Below, in pieces: positions 34,243 to 43,745 of a DNA stretch of 64,000 nucleotides. The DNA comes from Actinomycetota bacterium (GTDB taxonomy: Bacteria > Actinomycetota > Thermoleophilia > Solirubrobacterales > Solirubrobacteraceae). Both the position numbers and the translations under genes were made by a program. The notes beneath the pieces are model-generated. The model did no database searches and was not told where the DNA came from. It saw nothing but the letters and a program-made list of their open reading frames with translations. The DNA is taken from positions 1 through 64,000 of the forward strand of contig VAWY01000032.1 of NCBI GenBank assembly GCA_005888335.1. The letters run 5' to 3'. Every line of letters starts with the position of its first letter. The stretch's first letter is position 1.

Positions 34243-35741
34243 GAGATGTCGAAGCGGATCTCCGCGGTCGTGTTGCCCTGCCTGCCGGACGAGCTGAACC
34301 CGACCGCGCGCACTCGGGTGAGGTCCGCGCGGACCTGCCGGTAGGCGCGCGAGTCGTTGAGGCCAGTCCGCTCGGCGAGCTGCAGGAGCTGGTCGAAGTC
34401 GAGGAAGACTACTGTGGTCACCTTCGTACCCGTCTCAGGCACGACGCGGCGGAAGGCTTCCTCGTCCTTCAGCCGGGCCCGGTTCGCGCGCAGCAGGGCG
34501 ATGCCCTCGGGCGCGGTGGCGATCACCAGCTTGCCGCCGAAGAGCGCGGCGTCGAGCTGGAAGGCGGGGCCCGAGCGCAGGACGGTCGCGGGCACGCCCG
34601 CGACGGTCGCGTGGCGCGTCCGCAGCCGCGGCAGCACCTTGCGCAGCGCGCCGGGGAGGCGCCCGAGCGCGGCGCGCGTGCGGCGCTCGTCGCCGGCGCG
34701 GGCCAGCACGGTGAGCACGGTGCGGTCGCCCTGCGCGGTGAGCAGCAGCGCGACCTCGCCCTGCAGCGGCGTGATGAGCTCGCGGGGGATGGCCGCGATC
34801 ACGCGCCCGAGCGTGCTGGACTGCTCGCCGGTCGCCGCGAGCAGCCGGGCGGCGGTGCGGTCGAAGCCCCGGACGCCCATGTAGGCGAGCGCCCCCTGCG
34901 GCACGTCGCCGAGCAGCCGCGGCGTGAACGGCTCGTAGGGGCCCGAGCCGCCGAGCGCGTGGACGACGAGCCGCGCGCCCGGGTCTTCGGCGCTGAGCGC
35001 CACACCGGTCGCCTGCAGGCCCGGGCGGTCGAGCAGCGCGCCGACCACGCCGAGCAGCCCGCCGGCCGGCACGAGCAGGCGGTGCACGCCGCCGCCGGTG
35101 ACGTAGGCGTCGGCGACGCGGTCGGCCGGCAGCCCGGCGACCGCGCTGCGGTACTCGCCGTCGTCGGCCAGCGACCGGCCGCGGCCCTGCGCGAGGTCGA
35201 TGGCCTGGTGGACGCTCGCCTCCTGCCCGATGACCACGTAGCGCGCGCCGCCGGCCGCTCGCACGAATGCGCCCATCACGTCGCCGTAGTGGTCGATGCG
35301 CACGCCGCGGTAGCGCTCCGGCGACGCGCCGCCGCGGCCCTCGGCGAGGAAGCGCCGCGCGCCCTCCTCGTCGCGCACGCCGATGACGACGAGCGATCCG
35401 GCGATCGTGCCCGACGTGTCCAGCAGCGCGAGCGCCGCCTCCGGGCCCAGCCAGTGGGCCATCTCCGAGGCGTCGCCGTTGACGGACAGCCTGCGCAGGA
35501 TCGAGTCGCGCAGCCGGCCGAAGCTCGGAAACCTGCCGGCGAGCTTGACGGCGCGGCGCACCGCCGCGCGGCGCGGGTCGGTCGACAGGTGCACGTAGAC
35601 GAGCGCGTCGGCGGGCACGAGCCGCGCCGCGCCGGTGGCGATCGGCGGGTTGCCCGAGCGGCCGACCAGCAGGATGCCGACCGCGGCGAGGACCGCCAGC
35701 GCTGTGGCCGCGAGCGCCCTACGCCGCCCGACGACGCTCAC
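34239..35741 (-). CDS. DUF3352 domain membrane-anchored protein
   Basis: A 500-residue protein with one N-terminal helix ([19 protein letters not shown]) and a large exported DUF3352-type domain ([20 protein letters not shown] ... [20 protein letters not shown] ... [18 protein letters not shown]). Function of the family is unknown. It starts with GTG 35741 inside the der 3' end (23-bp overlap) and overlaps metK by ATGA, so it is embedded in an essential operon. Confidence 0.8.
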   Translation of the reverse strand: MSVVGRRRALAATALAVLAAVGILLVGRSGNPPIATGAARLVPADALVYVHLSTDPRRAAVRRAVKLAGRFPSFGRLRDSILRRLSVNGDASEMAHWLGPEAALALLDTSGTIAGSLVVIGVRDEEGARRFLAEGRGGASPERYRGVRIDHYGDVMGAFVRAAGGARYVVIGQEASVHQAIDLAQGRGRSLADDGEYRSAVAGLPADRVADAYVTGGGVHRLLVPAGGLLGVVGALLDRPGLQATGVALSAEDPGARLVVHALGGSGPYEPFTPRLLGDVPQGALAYMGVRGFDRTAARLLAATGEQSSTLGRVIAAIPRELITPLQGEVALLLTAQGDRTVLTVLARAGDERRTRAALGRLPGALRKVLPRLRTRHATVAGVPATVLRSGPAFQLDAALFGGKLVIATAPEGIALLRANRARLKDEEAFRRVVPETGTKVTTVVFLDFDQLLQLAERTGLNDSRAYRQVRADLTRVRAVGFSSSGRQGNTTAEIRFDIS

Positions 35742-37026
35742 GGCGCTCCACGAAGTCGATGACGAGCGGCACGCCGTCCAGGCCGTAGCGCGCGCGCAGC
35801 CGGTTCTCGAGGAAGTAGGCGTAGTCGCGCGTCACGCGCTTGCGCTGGTTGACCTGGACGGCAAAGCGCGGCGGGTTGGTGCCGATCTGCGCCATGTAGA
35901 GCAGCTTCAGGCGGTGGCCCTGGCGGGCCGGCGGCTGGCGCGCCTGGACGACCTCGCCGAGGAAGCGGTTGAGGTCGGGCGTCGGGATCCGGCCGTGCAT
36001 GCGGTCGCCGAGCGCGAGCGCCTCGGTGAGCAGCCGGCGCACGTTGCGGCCGGTCTTCGCGCTCCCGGTCAGGACCTTGGGCCGCAGCCGCAGCTTCTGC
36101 GCCACGCGCGCGCGCTCGTAGTCGAGGTCCAGTTCCTCGGCGAGATCCCACTTGTTGAGCACCAGCGCGGTCGCGCACTTGGCCTCCATCGCGAGCTCGG
36201 CGATGCGGAGGTCCTGACTCGTCACCCCGTCGGTGGCGTCGCAGACCACGAGCGCGACGTCGGCGCGCTCGGCCGCCCGCCGCGAGCGCAGCGCCGTGTA
36301 GTACTCGACGGCCTCGGACACCTTGGCCTGGCGGCGCAGCCCGGCGGTGTCGATGAGGACCACCTCGCGCCCGTCGACCTCGAGCGGCAGGTCGATCGCG
36401 TCGCGCGTGGTGCCCGCGACCTCGAAGACGATCACGCGCTCCTGGCCGAGGAAGCGGTTGACCAGCGACGACTTGCCGACGTTCGGGCGCCCGATGATCG
36501 CCAGGCGCACGACGTCTTCGTCCTCCACTTCCTCGGCGAGCGGCATCTGCTCGGTCAACCGGTCGAGCAGGTCGCCGGTGCCGAGCCCCTGCGCGGCGGA
36601 GACCGGCATGGGCTCGCCGAGGCCGAGCGCGTGGAACTCGGCGGCCAGCGGCTCGTCCTCGACGCGGTCGATCTTGTTGGCCGCCACCACGACCGGCCCC
36701 TCGAAGCGGCGCAGCAGGTCGGCGATCTCCTCGTCGCCGGGCCGCAGCCCCGCCTTGGCGTCGACGACGAGCACGGCGACGCCGGCGTCGGCCAGCGCGG
36801 CGCGCGCCTGATCGCGGATCGAGCCGGCGAGCGGATCCGCGTCGGCGAAGTCGACGCCGCCGGTGTCGATGAGGTCGAAGCGCCGGCCGTTCCACTCGGC
36901 CTCGACCTCGTTGCGGTCGCGCGTGACGCCCGGGCGCTCGTGCACGACCGCCGTGCGCCGGCCCGCCAGCCGGTTGACGAGCGAGCTCTTGCCCACGTTG
37001 GGATAGCCGACGACCGCGACCTTCAC
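35719..37026 (-). CDS. der: Ribosome biogenesis GTPase Der (EngA)
   Basis: Der, 435 residues, has two tandem G domains: G1 [17 protein letters not shown] and [18 protein letters not shown]3 DTGG and DTAGLRRQ, and G4 NKID and NKWD. The C-terminal KH-like domain includes [19 protein letters not shown]. It acts in 50S assembly. The GTG at 37026 overlaps the cmk stop (GTGA). cmk-der is a classical pair. Confidence 0.97.
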   Translation of the reverse strand: MKVAVVGYPNVGKSSLVNRLAGRRTAVVHERPGVTRDRNEVEAEWNGRRFDLIDTGGVDFADADPLAGSIRDQARAALADAGVAVLVVDAKAGLRPGDEEIADLLRRFEGPVVVAANKIDRVEDEPLAAEFHALGLGEPMPVSAAQGLGTGDLLDRLTEQMPLAEEVEDEDVVRLAIIGRPNVGKSSLVNRFLGQERVIVFEVAGTTRDAIDLPLEVDGREVVLIDTAGLRRQAKVSEAVEYYTALRSRRAAERADVALVVCDATDGVTSQDLRIAELAMEAKCATALVLNKWDLAEELDLDYERARVAQKLRLRPKVLTGSAKTGRNVRRLLTEALALGDRMHGRIPTPDLNRFLGEVVQARQPPARQGHRLKLLYMAQIGTNPPRFAVQVNQRKRVTRDYAYFLENRLRARYGLDGVPLVIDFVERRERRRAA

Positions 37027-37604
37027 AGCAGCTCCCGGATCCTCGCAACGACCTCGTCGACGCTCAGCCCCGTCGTGTCGATCTTCACCGCGCCAGGCGC
37101 CGGCGCGTCGATCGTGCGGCCGTAGCCGCTGTCGCGCTCGTCGCGCTCGCGCTGCTCGGCGAGCACCTGCTCGACGGGCAGGCCGAGCTCCTCGGCGCGC
37201 CGGCGCGCCCGCTCCTCGGGCGAGGCGGTGAGGAACACCTTCAGCTCGGCGTCGGGGGCGACGACCGTGGCGATGTCTCGCCCGTCGGCCACCCAGTCGC
37301 CCTCGGCGATGAGCTGGCGCTGCTTGGCGACGAGCGCGGCGCGCACCTCGGGCCGCGTGGCCACCTGCGAGGCGGCTTCGCTGACCTCGGCCGTGCGGAT
37401 CGCCTCGGTGACGTCCTCGCCGTCGAGCAGCACGCGGTCGTCGCCCACCTCGATGCGCAGCGCGCTGACGTCGTCGGCGCCCGCCAGCGCCGCGGCACGG
37501 TACATCGCCCCGGTATCGAGATAGGTGAAGCCGAGCGCGCGCGCGACGGCGCGCGCCACGGTCGACTTGCCGGCCCCCGCGGGCCCGTCGATCGCGACGA
37601 TCAT
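37023..37604 (-). CDS. cmk: Cytidylate kinase
   Basis: Cmk, 193 residues, phosphorylates (d)CMP. P-loop: [21 protein letters not shown]; then [36 protein letters not shown] and [13 protein letters not shown]. It is about 30 residues shorter than usual in the CMP-binding insert, which is within the known range. The ATG at 37604 gives the standard N-terminus; an in-frame GTG at 37616 would add four residues. The divergent MFS gene starts 23 bp away. Confidence 0.95.
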   Translation of the reverse strand: MIVAIDGPAGAGKSTVARAVARALGFTYLDTGAMYRAAALAGADDVSALRIEVGDDRVLLDGEDVTEAIRTAEVSEAASQVATRPEVRAALVAKQRQLIAEGDWVADGRDIATVVAPDAELKVFLTASPEERARRRAEELGLPVEQVLAEQRERDERDSGYGRTIDAPAPGAVKIDTTGLSVDEVVARIRELL

Positions 37605-37627
37605 GACGTTCGCCACGATAGGGGGCC

Positions 37628-38860
37628 GTGCGCCTGCTCCAGCCGTTCCGCCGCCGCGACTTCGCCGTGCTCTGGCTCGGCCAGGCGACGTCGCTGGTCG
37701 GCGACGGCATCTTCGTGGTGGCCATCACGTTCCAGATCCTCGAGCTGCGCAACTCGCCCGGCGCGCTGTCGGTGGTGATGCTGGCCGGCTCGGTCGGGCT
37801 CGTCGCCTGCCTGCTGGCGGGCGGCGTGGTCAGCGACCGCGTCGAGCGCCGGCGCGTGCTGATCGCGTCGGACCTCGTGCGCCTCGCCGCCGTGGCGGGC
37901 ATCGGCGCGCTCTCGGTGGCCGGCGCGCTCGAGGTCTGGCACGCCGTGGCGCTCATGCTGGTCTACGGCGCCGGCGAGGCGTTCTTCCAGCCGGCCTTCG
38001 GCGCCCTGCTGCCGGCCGTGGTGCCGGCCGAGGAGCTCGTGCAAGCCAACGCCGTCCACGGCGTCGTGCGGCCGCTGGCCCTGCGCTTCGCCGGGCCCGC
38101 GCTCGGCGGGGTGCTCGTCGCCGCCGCCGGCGCCGGGCCGGCCCTGCTGGCCGACGCCGCGACCTTCGGCGTGTCCGCGGCGTGCGTCTTCGGGCTGCGC
38201 GCGCGGTCATGGGCCGGGGTGGAGCCCGAGGGCGCGCGGCGCGAGCTGGCGGCGGGGTGGCGGTACGTGCGCTCGCAGCCGTGGCTGTGGGCGACGCTGG
38301 CCTCGGCCGGTCTCGCCGTGCTGTTCGTCCTCGGCCCGTTCCAGGTCCTGCTCCCCTACCTCATCCGCAACGACCTCGGCGGCGACGCCGGCACGTACGG
38401 CGCGGTCCTCGCGGTCAGCGGCCTCGGGGCCGTGACCGCCGCCGCGCTCGTCGGCCAGGTCGGCCTCGGACGGCGGCCGGTCTCGCTCATGTACGCCGTC
38501 TGGTCGGTCTCGCCGCTGGCGCTCTGCGGCTTCGCGGCGGCGACCGCGACGTGGCAGCTGCTGCCGCTCGCCGCCGCGGAAGGCGCGTGCCTGGCGGCGG
38601 GAAACGTCGTGTGGAGCACGCTCATGCAGACACGGGTTCCGCCCGCGCTGCTGGGTCGCGTCACGAGCGTCGACTTCCTCGCCTCGCTCGGGCTGACGCC
38701 GGTGTCCTACGCGCTCACCGCTCCGGCGGCCGCCGCGCTGGGCGCGTCGACCACCCTGGTCGCCGCCGGCCTGCTCGCCGCCGCCGCCGGGCTCGCCTTC
38801 TGGCCGCTCGCCGTGCGTCAGGCGCCCAGCGCGGCCAGATCGGCGGCGAACCCGGGGTAG
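37628..38860 (+). CDS. MFS transporter (MFS_3 / enterobactin-exporter-like)
   Basis: A 410-residue protein with 12 helices. The cytoplasmic loop after helix 2 is [19 protein letters not shown], the A-motif of the major facilitator family. [24 protein letters not shown] is typical of the MFS_3 (EntS-like) subgroup. It starts with GTG and runs against the minus-strand aromatic/cmk cluster, overlapping the aroA 3' end by 43 bp. Substrate unknown; a drug or metabolite exporter is likely. Confidence 0.85.
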   Translation: MRLLQPFRRRDFAVLWLGQATSLVGDGIFVVAITFQILELRNSPGALSVVMLAGSVGLVACLLAGGVVSDRVERRRVLIASDLVRLAAVAGIGALSVAGALEVWHAVALMLVYGAGEAFFQPAFGALLPAVVPAEELVQANAVHGVVRPLALRFAGPALGGVLVAAAGAGPALLADAATFGVSAACVFGLRARSWAGVEPEGARRELAAGWRYVRSQPWLWATLASAGLAVLFVLGPFQVLLPYLIRNDLGGDAGTYGAVLAVSGLGAVTAAALVGQVGLGRRPVSLMYAVWSVSPLALCGFAAATATWQLLPLAAAEGACLAAGNVVWSTLMQTRVPPALLGRVTSVDFLASLGLTPVSYALTAPAAAALGASTTLVAAGLLAAAAGLAFWPLAVRQAPSAARSAANPG

Positions 38861-40110
38861 CTGATCGCCGCCGCGTCCATCCCGACGACCTCGACGCCCT
38901 CGCGCGAGGCCAGGCCGGCGACCGCGCCGAGCATGGCCAGCCGGTGGTCGCCACACGAGTCGAGCACCCCGCCGCGCAGCCCGCCCGTGCCGCGCACGAC
39001 GAAGCCGTCGTCGGTCGCCTCGGCGTCGCCGCCCAGCCCACGCAGGCCGTCGACGACGGCGGCGATCCGGTCGGACTCCTTGAGGCGCAGCTCGGCGGCG
39101 CCGCGCACGACGGTCTCGCCCTCGGCGAAGCAGCCGAGCAGGCCGACGAGCGGCAGCTCGTCGATGGCCAGCGGCACCTCGCCGGGCTCGACGGTGGTGC
39201 CGACGAGCGGGGCGGCGGTGACGTCGAGGTCGCTCACCGGCTCGTGCGGGATGACCTGCTCGTCGTCGGGCTCCTCGAGGTCGCCGACGACGATGGCGCC
39301 CATGCGCTCCACGATGCGCAGAAACCCGGCGCGCGTCCAGTTGACGCCGACGCCGCGCAGCAGCAGGCGCGACTGCGGGACGAGCAGCCCGGCGGCGACG
39401 TGGAAGGCCGCCGAGCTCAGGTCGCCCGGGATGTCGATGACCTCGAGCCCGAGCTCGTCGCAGTTCAGGACGGTGACGTGGCGGCCGTTGCGCCGCACGG
39501 TCGCCCCGCCGGCGACGAGCAGGCGCTCGGTGTGGTCGCGGCTGTGGGCCGGCTCGGTCACCGTGGTGGCGCCGTCGGCGGACAGGCCGGCGAGCAGCAC
39601 GCACGACTTGACCTGCGCGCTGGCGACCGGCAGCTCGTGGTGGGCCGAGCGCAGGTGCGCCCCGTAGACGGTGAACGGCGCGAAGCGCCCCTCGCGCGCG
39701 ACCACGCGCGCGCCCATGCGCTCCAGCGGCTCGGCGATGCGGTCGACCGGGCGCCGGCGGATCGACTCGTCGCCGTCGAGCGTGTACGCGCGGCCCTCCT
39801 GCCCGGCGAGCCAGCCGGGCAGCAGCCGCAGCAGCGTCCCGGCGTTGCCGACGTCGATCGGCAGCGACGGCTCGCGCGCCTCGCGCATGCCGCTGCCGCG
39901 GACGACGAGCTCGTCCGGGCGCTCCTCGACCAGCGTGCCGAGCGCGCGCACCGCGTTGAGCGTCGAGTTCGTGTCGGCGGCGTCGAGGTAGTTGCGGATG
40001 CGGACCGGCTCGTCGCCCATCGCGGCGACGATCGCCGCGCGGTGCGACAGCGACTTGTCGGGCGGCGGCGTCAGCTCGCCGCGCAGGCGGGTGGCCGGGG
40101 CGAAGCGCAT
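38818..40110 (-). CDS. aroA: 3-phosphoshikimate 1-carboxyvinyltransferase (EPSP synthase)
   Basis: AroA, 430 residues, is step six of the shikimate pathway. PPDKSLSHRAAIVAAM (catalytic Lys), VGNAGTLLRLLPGWLAGQ, DGDESIRRRPVDRIAEPL, ASAQVKSCVLLAGL, AIDELPLVGLLGCFAEG, ELRLKESDRIAAV and CGDHRLAM are all present. The ATG shares a base with the tyrA stop (TGATG). Motif details alone do not tell me the inhibitor sensitivity class. Confidence 0.97.
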   Translation of the reverse strand: MRFAPATRLRGELTPPPDKSLSHRAAIVAAMGDEPVRIRNYLDAADTNSTLNAVRALGTLVEERPDELVVRGSGMREAREPSLPIDVGNAGTLLRLLPGWLAGQEGRAYTLDGDESIRRRPVDRIAEPLERMGARVVAREGRFAPFTVYGAHLRSAHHELPVASAQVKSCVLLAGLSADGATTVTEPAHSRDHTERLLVAGGATVRRNGRHVTVLNCDELGLEVIDIPGDLSSAAFHVAAGLLVPQSRLLLRGVGVNWTRAGFLRIVERMGAIVVGDLEEPDDEQVIPHEPVSDLDVTAAPLVGTTVEPGEVPLAIDELPLVGLLGCFAEGETVVRGAAELRLKESDRIAAVVDGLRGLGGDAEATDDGFVVRGTGGLRGGVLDSCGDHRLAMLGAVAGLASREGVEVVGMDAAAISYPGFAADLAALGA

Positions 40111-41111
40111 CAGAGCTCGCGCACCAGCGCCTGCGCGCGCTCGTAGTCGGCCTCGGGGACCCAGAGCGCGATCTCGCCGCGGGTGTTGTCGGGCGCCGGG
40201 GTCAGGCTCATGTCGGAGATGTTGATGCCCGCGCGGCCGAGGGCAAGGGTCAGCTCGGCGACCACCCCCGGCCGGTTGGGCACCGGGACGCGCAGCTCGC
40301 GCGTCGGGCCGGTGTGCAGGGCGGCCTGCACGAGCGCCTCGCGGCGCGCGGCGGCGGCCGCCTGCCAGCGCGCCAGCGCGTCGCGATCGCCGCTGTCGAG
40401 CGCCGCGCGGACCTCGCCCAGGCGCTCGGCGGCGGCGTCGAGCTGCGCGCTCAGCGCGTCGCGGTTGGCGAGCAGGATGTCCGGCCACAGCCCCGGGTTG
40501 GCGCCGGCGACGCGCGTGGCGTCGCGGAAGCTCGGGCCGATCGCGGGCTCGCCGAGCGCCGCGGCCTGCTCGACGAGCACGTTGGCCACCACGTGGGGCA
40601 GGTGCGAGACCGTGGCCATGAGCCGGTCGTGCAGGCCGGCATCGATGGTGACGGGGCGGGCGCCGAGGTCGGACACGAAGCGATAGAGGCGGTCGAGCAG
40701 CACGCCGGAGCTGCGCGGCGTGGGCACGAGGTACCACGTCGCGCCGTCGAAGAGGTCCTCGCGGGCGTGCTCGACGCCGCCGAGCTCGGAGCCGGCCAGC
40801 GGGTGGCCGCCGACGAAGCGCTCGTCGTCGCGCATGGCCACGCGCTTGGCCGAGCCGACGTCGGTGACGCCGCACGCCGCCGGGGCGGCCTCCAGCACCG
40901 CGTCGAGCGTCGCCGGCAGCACGCCCAGCGGCGTGGCCACGACCGCGACGTCGGCGCCGTCGAGCGCCTCGCCCACCGACGCGCATGCCTCGTCGAGCAC
41001 CGCCGCCGCCTCGGGCCGCGGGTCGACGCCGCGGACGACGGCGCCGGCGCGGCGGGCGGCCAGCGCGACCGACCCGCCGATCAGCCCGACGCCGACGACG
41101 GCGACTCTCAG
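40110..41111 (-). CDS. tyrA: Prephenate dehydrogenase with ACT domain (probable CTG start)
   Basis: TyrA, 333 residues, makes 4-hydroxyphenylpyruvate for tyrosine. The Rossmann motif VAVVGVGLIGGSVALAARR requires translation upstream of the first standard start (41000). The only start next to it is CTG 41111-41109, which overlaps the aroF stop as CTGA. GGHPLAGSELGGVEHA and SHLPHVVANVLVEQAA mark the catalytic domain. The C-terminal ACT domain (RVPVPNRPGVVAELTLALGR) suggests feedback control by an amino acid. It is coupled to aroF and aroA. Confidence 0.92.
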   Translation of the reverse strand: MRVAVVGVGLIGGSVALAARRAGAVVRGVDPRPEAAAVLDEACASVGEALDGADVAVVATPLGVLPATLDAVLEAAPAACGVTDVGSAKRVAMRDDERFVGGHPLAGSELGGVEHAREDLFDGATWYLVPTPRSSGVLLDRLYRFVSDLGARPVTIDAGLHDRLMATVSHLPHVVANVLVEQAAALGEPAIGPSFRDATRVAGANPGLWPDILLANRDALSAQLDAAAERLGEVRAALDSGDRDALARWQAAAAARREALVQAALHTGPTRELRVPVPNRPGVVAELTLALGRAGINISDMSLTPAPDNTRGEIALWVPEADYERAQALVREL

Positions 41112-42136
41112 GCGCCGACTCCGACGACCTTGCCCGCCACGGCCGCCGCCGCCTCGACCCGCGCCGCGTAGACGGCGAAGTCATCGGTGCGGATGGCCTG
41201 CGGGCCGTCGCAGATGGCCTCCTCGGGCGCCGGGTGCGTCTCGACGATGATCCCGTCCGCGCCGGCGGCCGCCGCGGCGAGCGACAGCGGCGTGACGAGA
41301 TCGCGCCGCCCGGCCGCGTGGCTGGGATCGACGATGACCGGCAGGTGCGAGAGCTCCTTGAGCACCGGTACCGCCGTGATGTCGAGCGTGAAGCGGTACG
41401 AGCCCTCGAACGTGCGGATCCCGCGCTCGCAGAGCATCACGTTCGGGTTGCCCTCCTTGAGGACGTACTCGGCGCTCATCAGCAGCTCCTCGAGCGTGGC
41501 CGACAGCCCGCGCTTGAGCAGGACCGGTACGCCGGAGCGGCCGATCTCGGTGAGCAGCGTGTAGTTCTGCATGTTGCGCGCGCCGACCTGGAAGACGTCG
41601 GCGACCTCGGCGACGGCCTCGATGTCGCGGACGTCCATCAGCTCGGTGACGATCGGCAGGCCGGTCTGCGCCTTGGCCTCTTCGAGCAGTCGCAGCCCCT
41701 CCTGGCCGAGGCCCTGGAACGAGTACGGCGACGTGCGCGGCTTGTACGCGCCGCCGCGGTACATCGCCGCGCCGGCCGACGCGACTGCGTGCGCGGCGGT
41801 CAGCACCTGGTCGCGCGACTCGACGGTGCACGGGCCGGCGATCAGCGTGAAGTGGTCGCCGCCGACGCTGCGGCCGGCGATGTCGAGCACGCTGGGCCGG
41901 CCGCCGGTCACCTGGGCGGAGGCCAGCTTGTAGGGCTTGAGGATCGGCACGACGTGGTCGACGCCGCGCATCGCGTCGGGCTCGATGCGGGCGACGTGCT
42001 CGCGGTCGCCGATCGCGCCGATGAGCGTCAGCTCCTCGCCGCGCGACACGTGGACGCGCGCGCCGGCGCTCTCTACTCGCTCGATGACGGCCGCGATGTC
42101 GTCATCGGTGGCCGTCTGCTTCATCACAATCAACAT
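41108..42136 (-). CDS. aroF: 3-deoxy-7-phosphoheptulonate (DAHP) synthase, type I-beta
   Basis: The entry enzyme of the shikimate pathway, 342 residues. An N-terminal ferredoxin-like regulatory domain ([20 protein letters not shown]), as in Thermotoga-type enzymes, precedes the barrel: [59 protein letters not shown], and [14 protein letters not shown]. The metal ligands (Cys in GPC, His in PSH) are present. It lies just after a leader-peptide attenuator, so its transcription is probably tied to aromatic aminoacyl-tRNA supply. The Shine-Dalgarno AAGGA is rather far (12 nt). Confidence 0.96.
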   Translation of the reverse strand: MLIVMKQTATDDDIAAVIERVESAGARVHVSRGEELTLIGAIGDREHVARIEPDAMRGVDHVVPILKPYKLASAQVTGGRPSVLDIAGRSVGGDHFTLIAGPCTVESRDQVLTAAHAVASAGAAMYRGGAYKPRTSPYSFQGLGQEGLRLLEEAKAQTGLPIVTELMDVRDIEAVAEVADVFQVGARNMQNYTLLTEIGRSGVPVLLKRGLSATLEELLMSAEYVLKEGNPNVMLCERGIRTFEGSYRFTLDITAVPVLKELSHLPVIVDPSHAAGRRDLVTPLSLAAAAAGADGIIVETHPAPEEAICDGPQAIRTDDFAVYAARVEAAAAVAGKVVGVGA

Positions 42137-42185
42137 GGGAGATCCGGGTCCTTGGTACGGGCGTTCAACGGGGAGCTGGTGATGA

Positions 42186-42228
42186 GCGCCCGGCTAGCCG
42201 ACCTGGTCGGCAAGGTGCGGCCGGACGC
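42186..42228 (-). terminator. Attenuator terminator stem upstream of aroF
   Basis: On the minus-strand RNA, GCGUCCGGC (42228-42220) pairs with GCCGGGCGC (42194-42186) over nine base pairs with one G-U. It encloses a perfect hairpin GCCGAC/GUCGGC (42211-42197, CUG/CAG loop). The 5' arm begins three bases after the leader stop codon. No U-run follows, so it would need factor help or act as a pausing/translation-blocking structure. Confidence 0.6.
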
Positions 42229-42247
42229 CTAGCGAAATCGCCAGGCG
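42226..42247 (-). promoter_or_regulatory. Antiterminator hairpin overlapping the end of the leader ORF
   Basis: CGCCUGGCG and CGCUAGGCG form a nine-base-pair stem (one G-U) with an AUUU loop. It spans leader codons 15 to stop plus four bases and shares three bases with the 5' arm of the terminator stem. A separate perfect 8-bp pairing, GCGUAGCC (42289-42282) with GGCUACGC (42258-42251), covers codons 1-14. That one would be opened by a ribosome on the Phe codons. Confidence 0.6.
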
Positions 42248-42291
42248 AACGCGTAGCCGAAGGCAAAGAAGCTGTGGGTCTGGCTACGCAT
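42229..42291 (-). CDS. Aromatic leader peptide (attenuator of aroF-tyrA-aroA)
   Basis: A 21-codon ORF reading MRSQTHSFFAFGYAFAWRFR. Seven of 20 residues are aromatic (Phe8, 9, 11, 15, 19; Tyr13; Trp17). It lies between hisC and aroF, starts with ATG 13 bp after the hisC stop, and is followed by the hairpins described above. An AGGG sits upstream as a weak ribosome-binding site. By analogy with pheL/trpL-type leaders, ribosome stalling on Phe (also Tyr/Trp) codons would let the antiterminator form. Phe-rich leaders upstream of DAHP synthase genes are known in other actinobacteria. Confidence 0.8.
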   Translation of the reverse strand: MRSQTHSFFAFGYAFAWRFR

Positions 42292-42303
42292 GTTCGCGCG
42301 ACC

Positions 42304-43380
42304 CTACAGCAAGTCACGGAGCGCGTGCAGAAACCTGTCGTTCTGGGCCGCCGTGCCGTAGGTGACCCGCAGCGCCCCCGGCTTGCCCAGCGCGCTGCCC
42401 GCCCGGACCAGCACGCCGCGCTCGGACAGGCCGCGGACCACGTCGTCCTCGACCTCCGGACTGGGCAGGTCGAACCAGGCGAAGTTGGCCTGCGACTCGG
42501 CCGGCTCCAGGCCGAGGTCGCGCAGGCCCGCGTCGATCTGCAGGCGCCGGGCGACGTTGCGCTCGACGCGCTCGGCCACCTCGTCCTGGTGGCGCAGCGC
42601 CTCGAGCGCCGCCGCCTGCGCGGCCGCGTTGCAGAAGAACGGCTGGCGGACCTGGTCGACGGCGCGCTTGAACTCCGCCGAGCCGCAGAGCCCGAAGCCG
42701 ACACGCAGGCCGCAGAGCCCGTAGACCTTCGAGAACGTCCGCAGCAGGACCAGGTTGGGGAACTGCGGCAGCAGGTCGAGCGTCGCGTCGGGGTCGTCGA
42801 GCAGGTTGAACTCGCAGTAGGCCTCGTCGAGGATCACGGCGACGTGTCGCGGGACGCGCTCGAGGAAGGCGCCGATCTCCTCGACGGAGACCGCCGTGGA
42901 GGTCGGGTTGTTCGGGTTGCAGACGACGACCAGGCGGGTGGCGACGGTGATCTCGGTGGCCATCGCGTCGAGGTCGTGCCGCTCGCGCTCGTCGAGCCCG
43001 ACGACGATCGCCCGCGCGCCCGAGGCCGCGGCGAGGTGCGGGTAGACGCTGAAGCTCGGCCACGCGTAGACCAGCTCGGCGCCGGGCTCGAGCAGCGCCT
43101 CGCCGGCGGCGAGCAGCACGTCGCACGAGCCGTTGCCCAGGGCGATGCGCTCGGCGGGGACGCCGTAGCGGTCGGCGAGCACGCGGCGCAGCTTCGTGCC
43201 CGCGGGGTCGGGATAGCGGTTGAGCGTCGGCAGTGCGCGCGTGATGGCGTCGATCACCGCCGGGAGCGGCGGGTCGGGCGTCTCGTTGGAGGCCATCAGC
43301 GCCACGTCCTCGGGCAGCTGGTAGCCGCCGGCGACGGGATAGACCGGGATGCGCCGGATGCGCTCGGAGAACTCGATCAC
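42304..43380 (-). CDS. hisC: Histidinol-phosphate/aromatic aminotransferase
   Basis: A 358-residue class I/II PLP aminotransferase of the HisC family: LMASNETPDPPLPAV, LNRYPDPAGTKLRRVLA, LGNGSCDVLL, VVCNPNNPTSTAV, ILDEAYCEF (Asp/Tyr for PLP) and RTFSKVYGLCGLRVGF (Schiff-base Lys). Sitting between chorismate mutase and DAHP synthase, it most likely transaminates phenylpyruvate or hydroxyphenylpyruvate. HisC-like enzymes can serve either pathway. The GTG overlaps the aroH stop (GTGA). Confidence 0.88.
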   Translation of the reverse strand: MIEFSERIRRIPVYPVAGGYQLPEDVALMASNETPDPPLPAVIDAITRALPTLNRYPDPAGTKLRRVLADRYGVPAERIALGNGSCDVLLAAGEALLEPGAELVYAWPSFSVYPHLAAASGARAIVVGLDERERHDLDAMATEITVATRLVVVCNPNNPTSTAVSVEEIGAFLERVPRHVAVILDEAYCEFNLLDDPDATLDLLPQFPNLVLLRTFSKVYGLCGLRVGFGLCGSAEFKRAVDQVRQPFFCNAAAQAAALEALRHQDEVAERVERNVARRLQIDAGLRDLGLEPAESQANFAWFDLPSPEVEDDVVRGLSERGVLVRAGSALGKPGALRVTYGTAAQNDRFLHALRDLL

Positions 43381-43745
43381 TGGGCGGCCTCCAGGTCGGA
43401 GCGCAGGCCGCGCGCGTCGCCGAGGTAGACGTGCTTGGTCTCGTGCTCGTCGTCGGCGTAGTAGTGCATGAGCACGCGGATCACGCGGGGAAGCGAGCCC
43501 GGCACCGGGATCTCGCGGGCGCACAGCAGCGGCACGCGGTTGAGGCCGAGCCGGCGCGCGGCCACGGCGGGGAACTCGGCGTTGAGGTCATCGGTCAGCG
43601 TGAAGATGCAGCTGACCACGTTGTCAACCTCGAGTGCGTTTCGCTTCATGATCTCGCGCATGAGCCACTCCGTCGCCCCAACGATCGCCTCGGCCTCGTT
43701 GCGGTCGACAGTCGTGGCCCCGCGCAGGGCGTGGAGCCGGGCCAT
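43377..43745 (-). CDS. aroH: Chorismate mutase, AroH type
   Basis: A 122-residue monofunctional chorismate mutase of the Bacillus AroH (trimeric barrel) class. It has LHALRGATTVDRNEAEAIVG, CIFTLTDDLNAEFPAVAARR and VPLLCAREIPVPGSLPRVIRVLMHYY, with the active-site Arg, Glu and Cys positions typical of the class. It directs chorismate to prephenate for tyrA. The 5' end overlaps, head to head, the start of the lipoprotein gene on the other strand by 32 bp. Confidence 0.94.
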   Translation of the reverse strand: MARLHALRGATTVDRNEAEAIVGATEWLMREIMKRNALEVDNVVSCIFTLTDDLNAEFPAVAARRLGLNRVPLLCAREIPVPGSLPRVIRVLMHYYADDEHETKHVYLGDARGLRSDLEAAQ

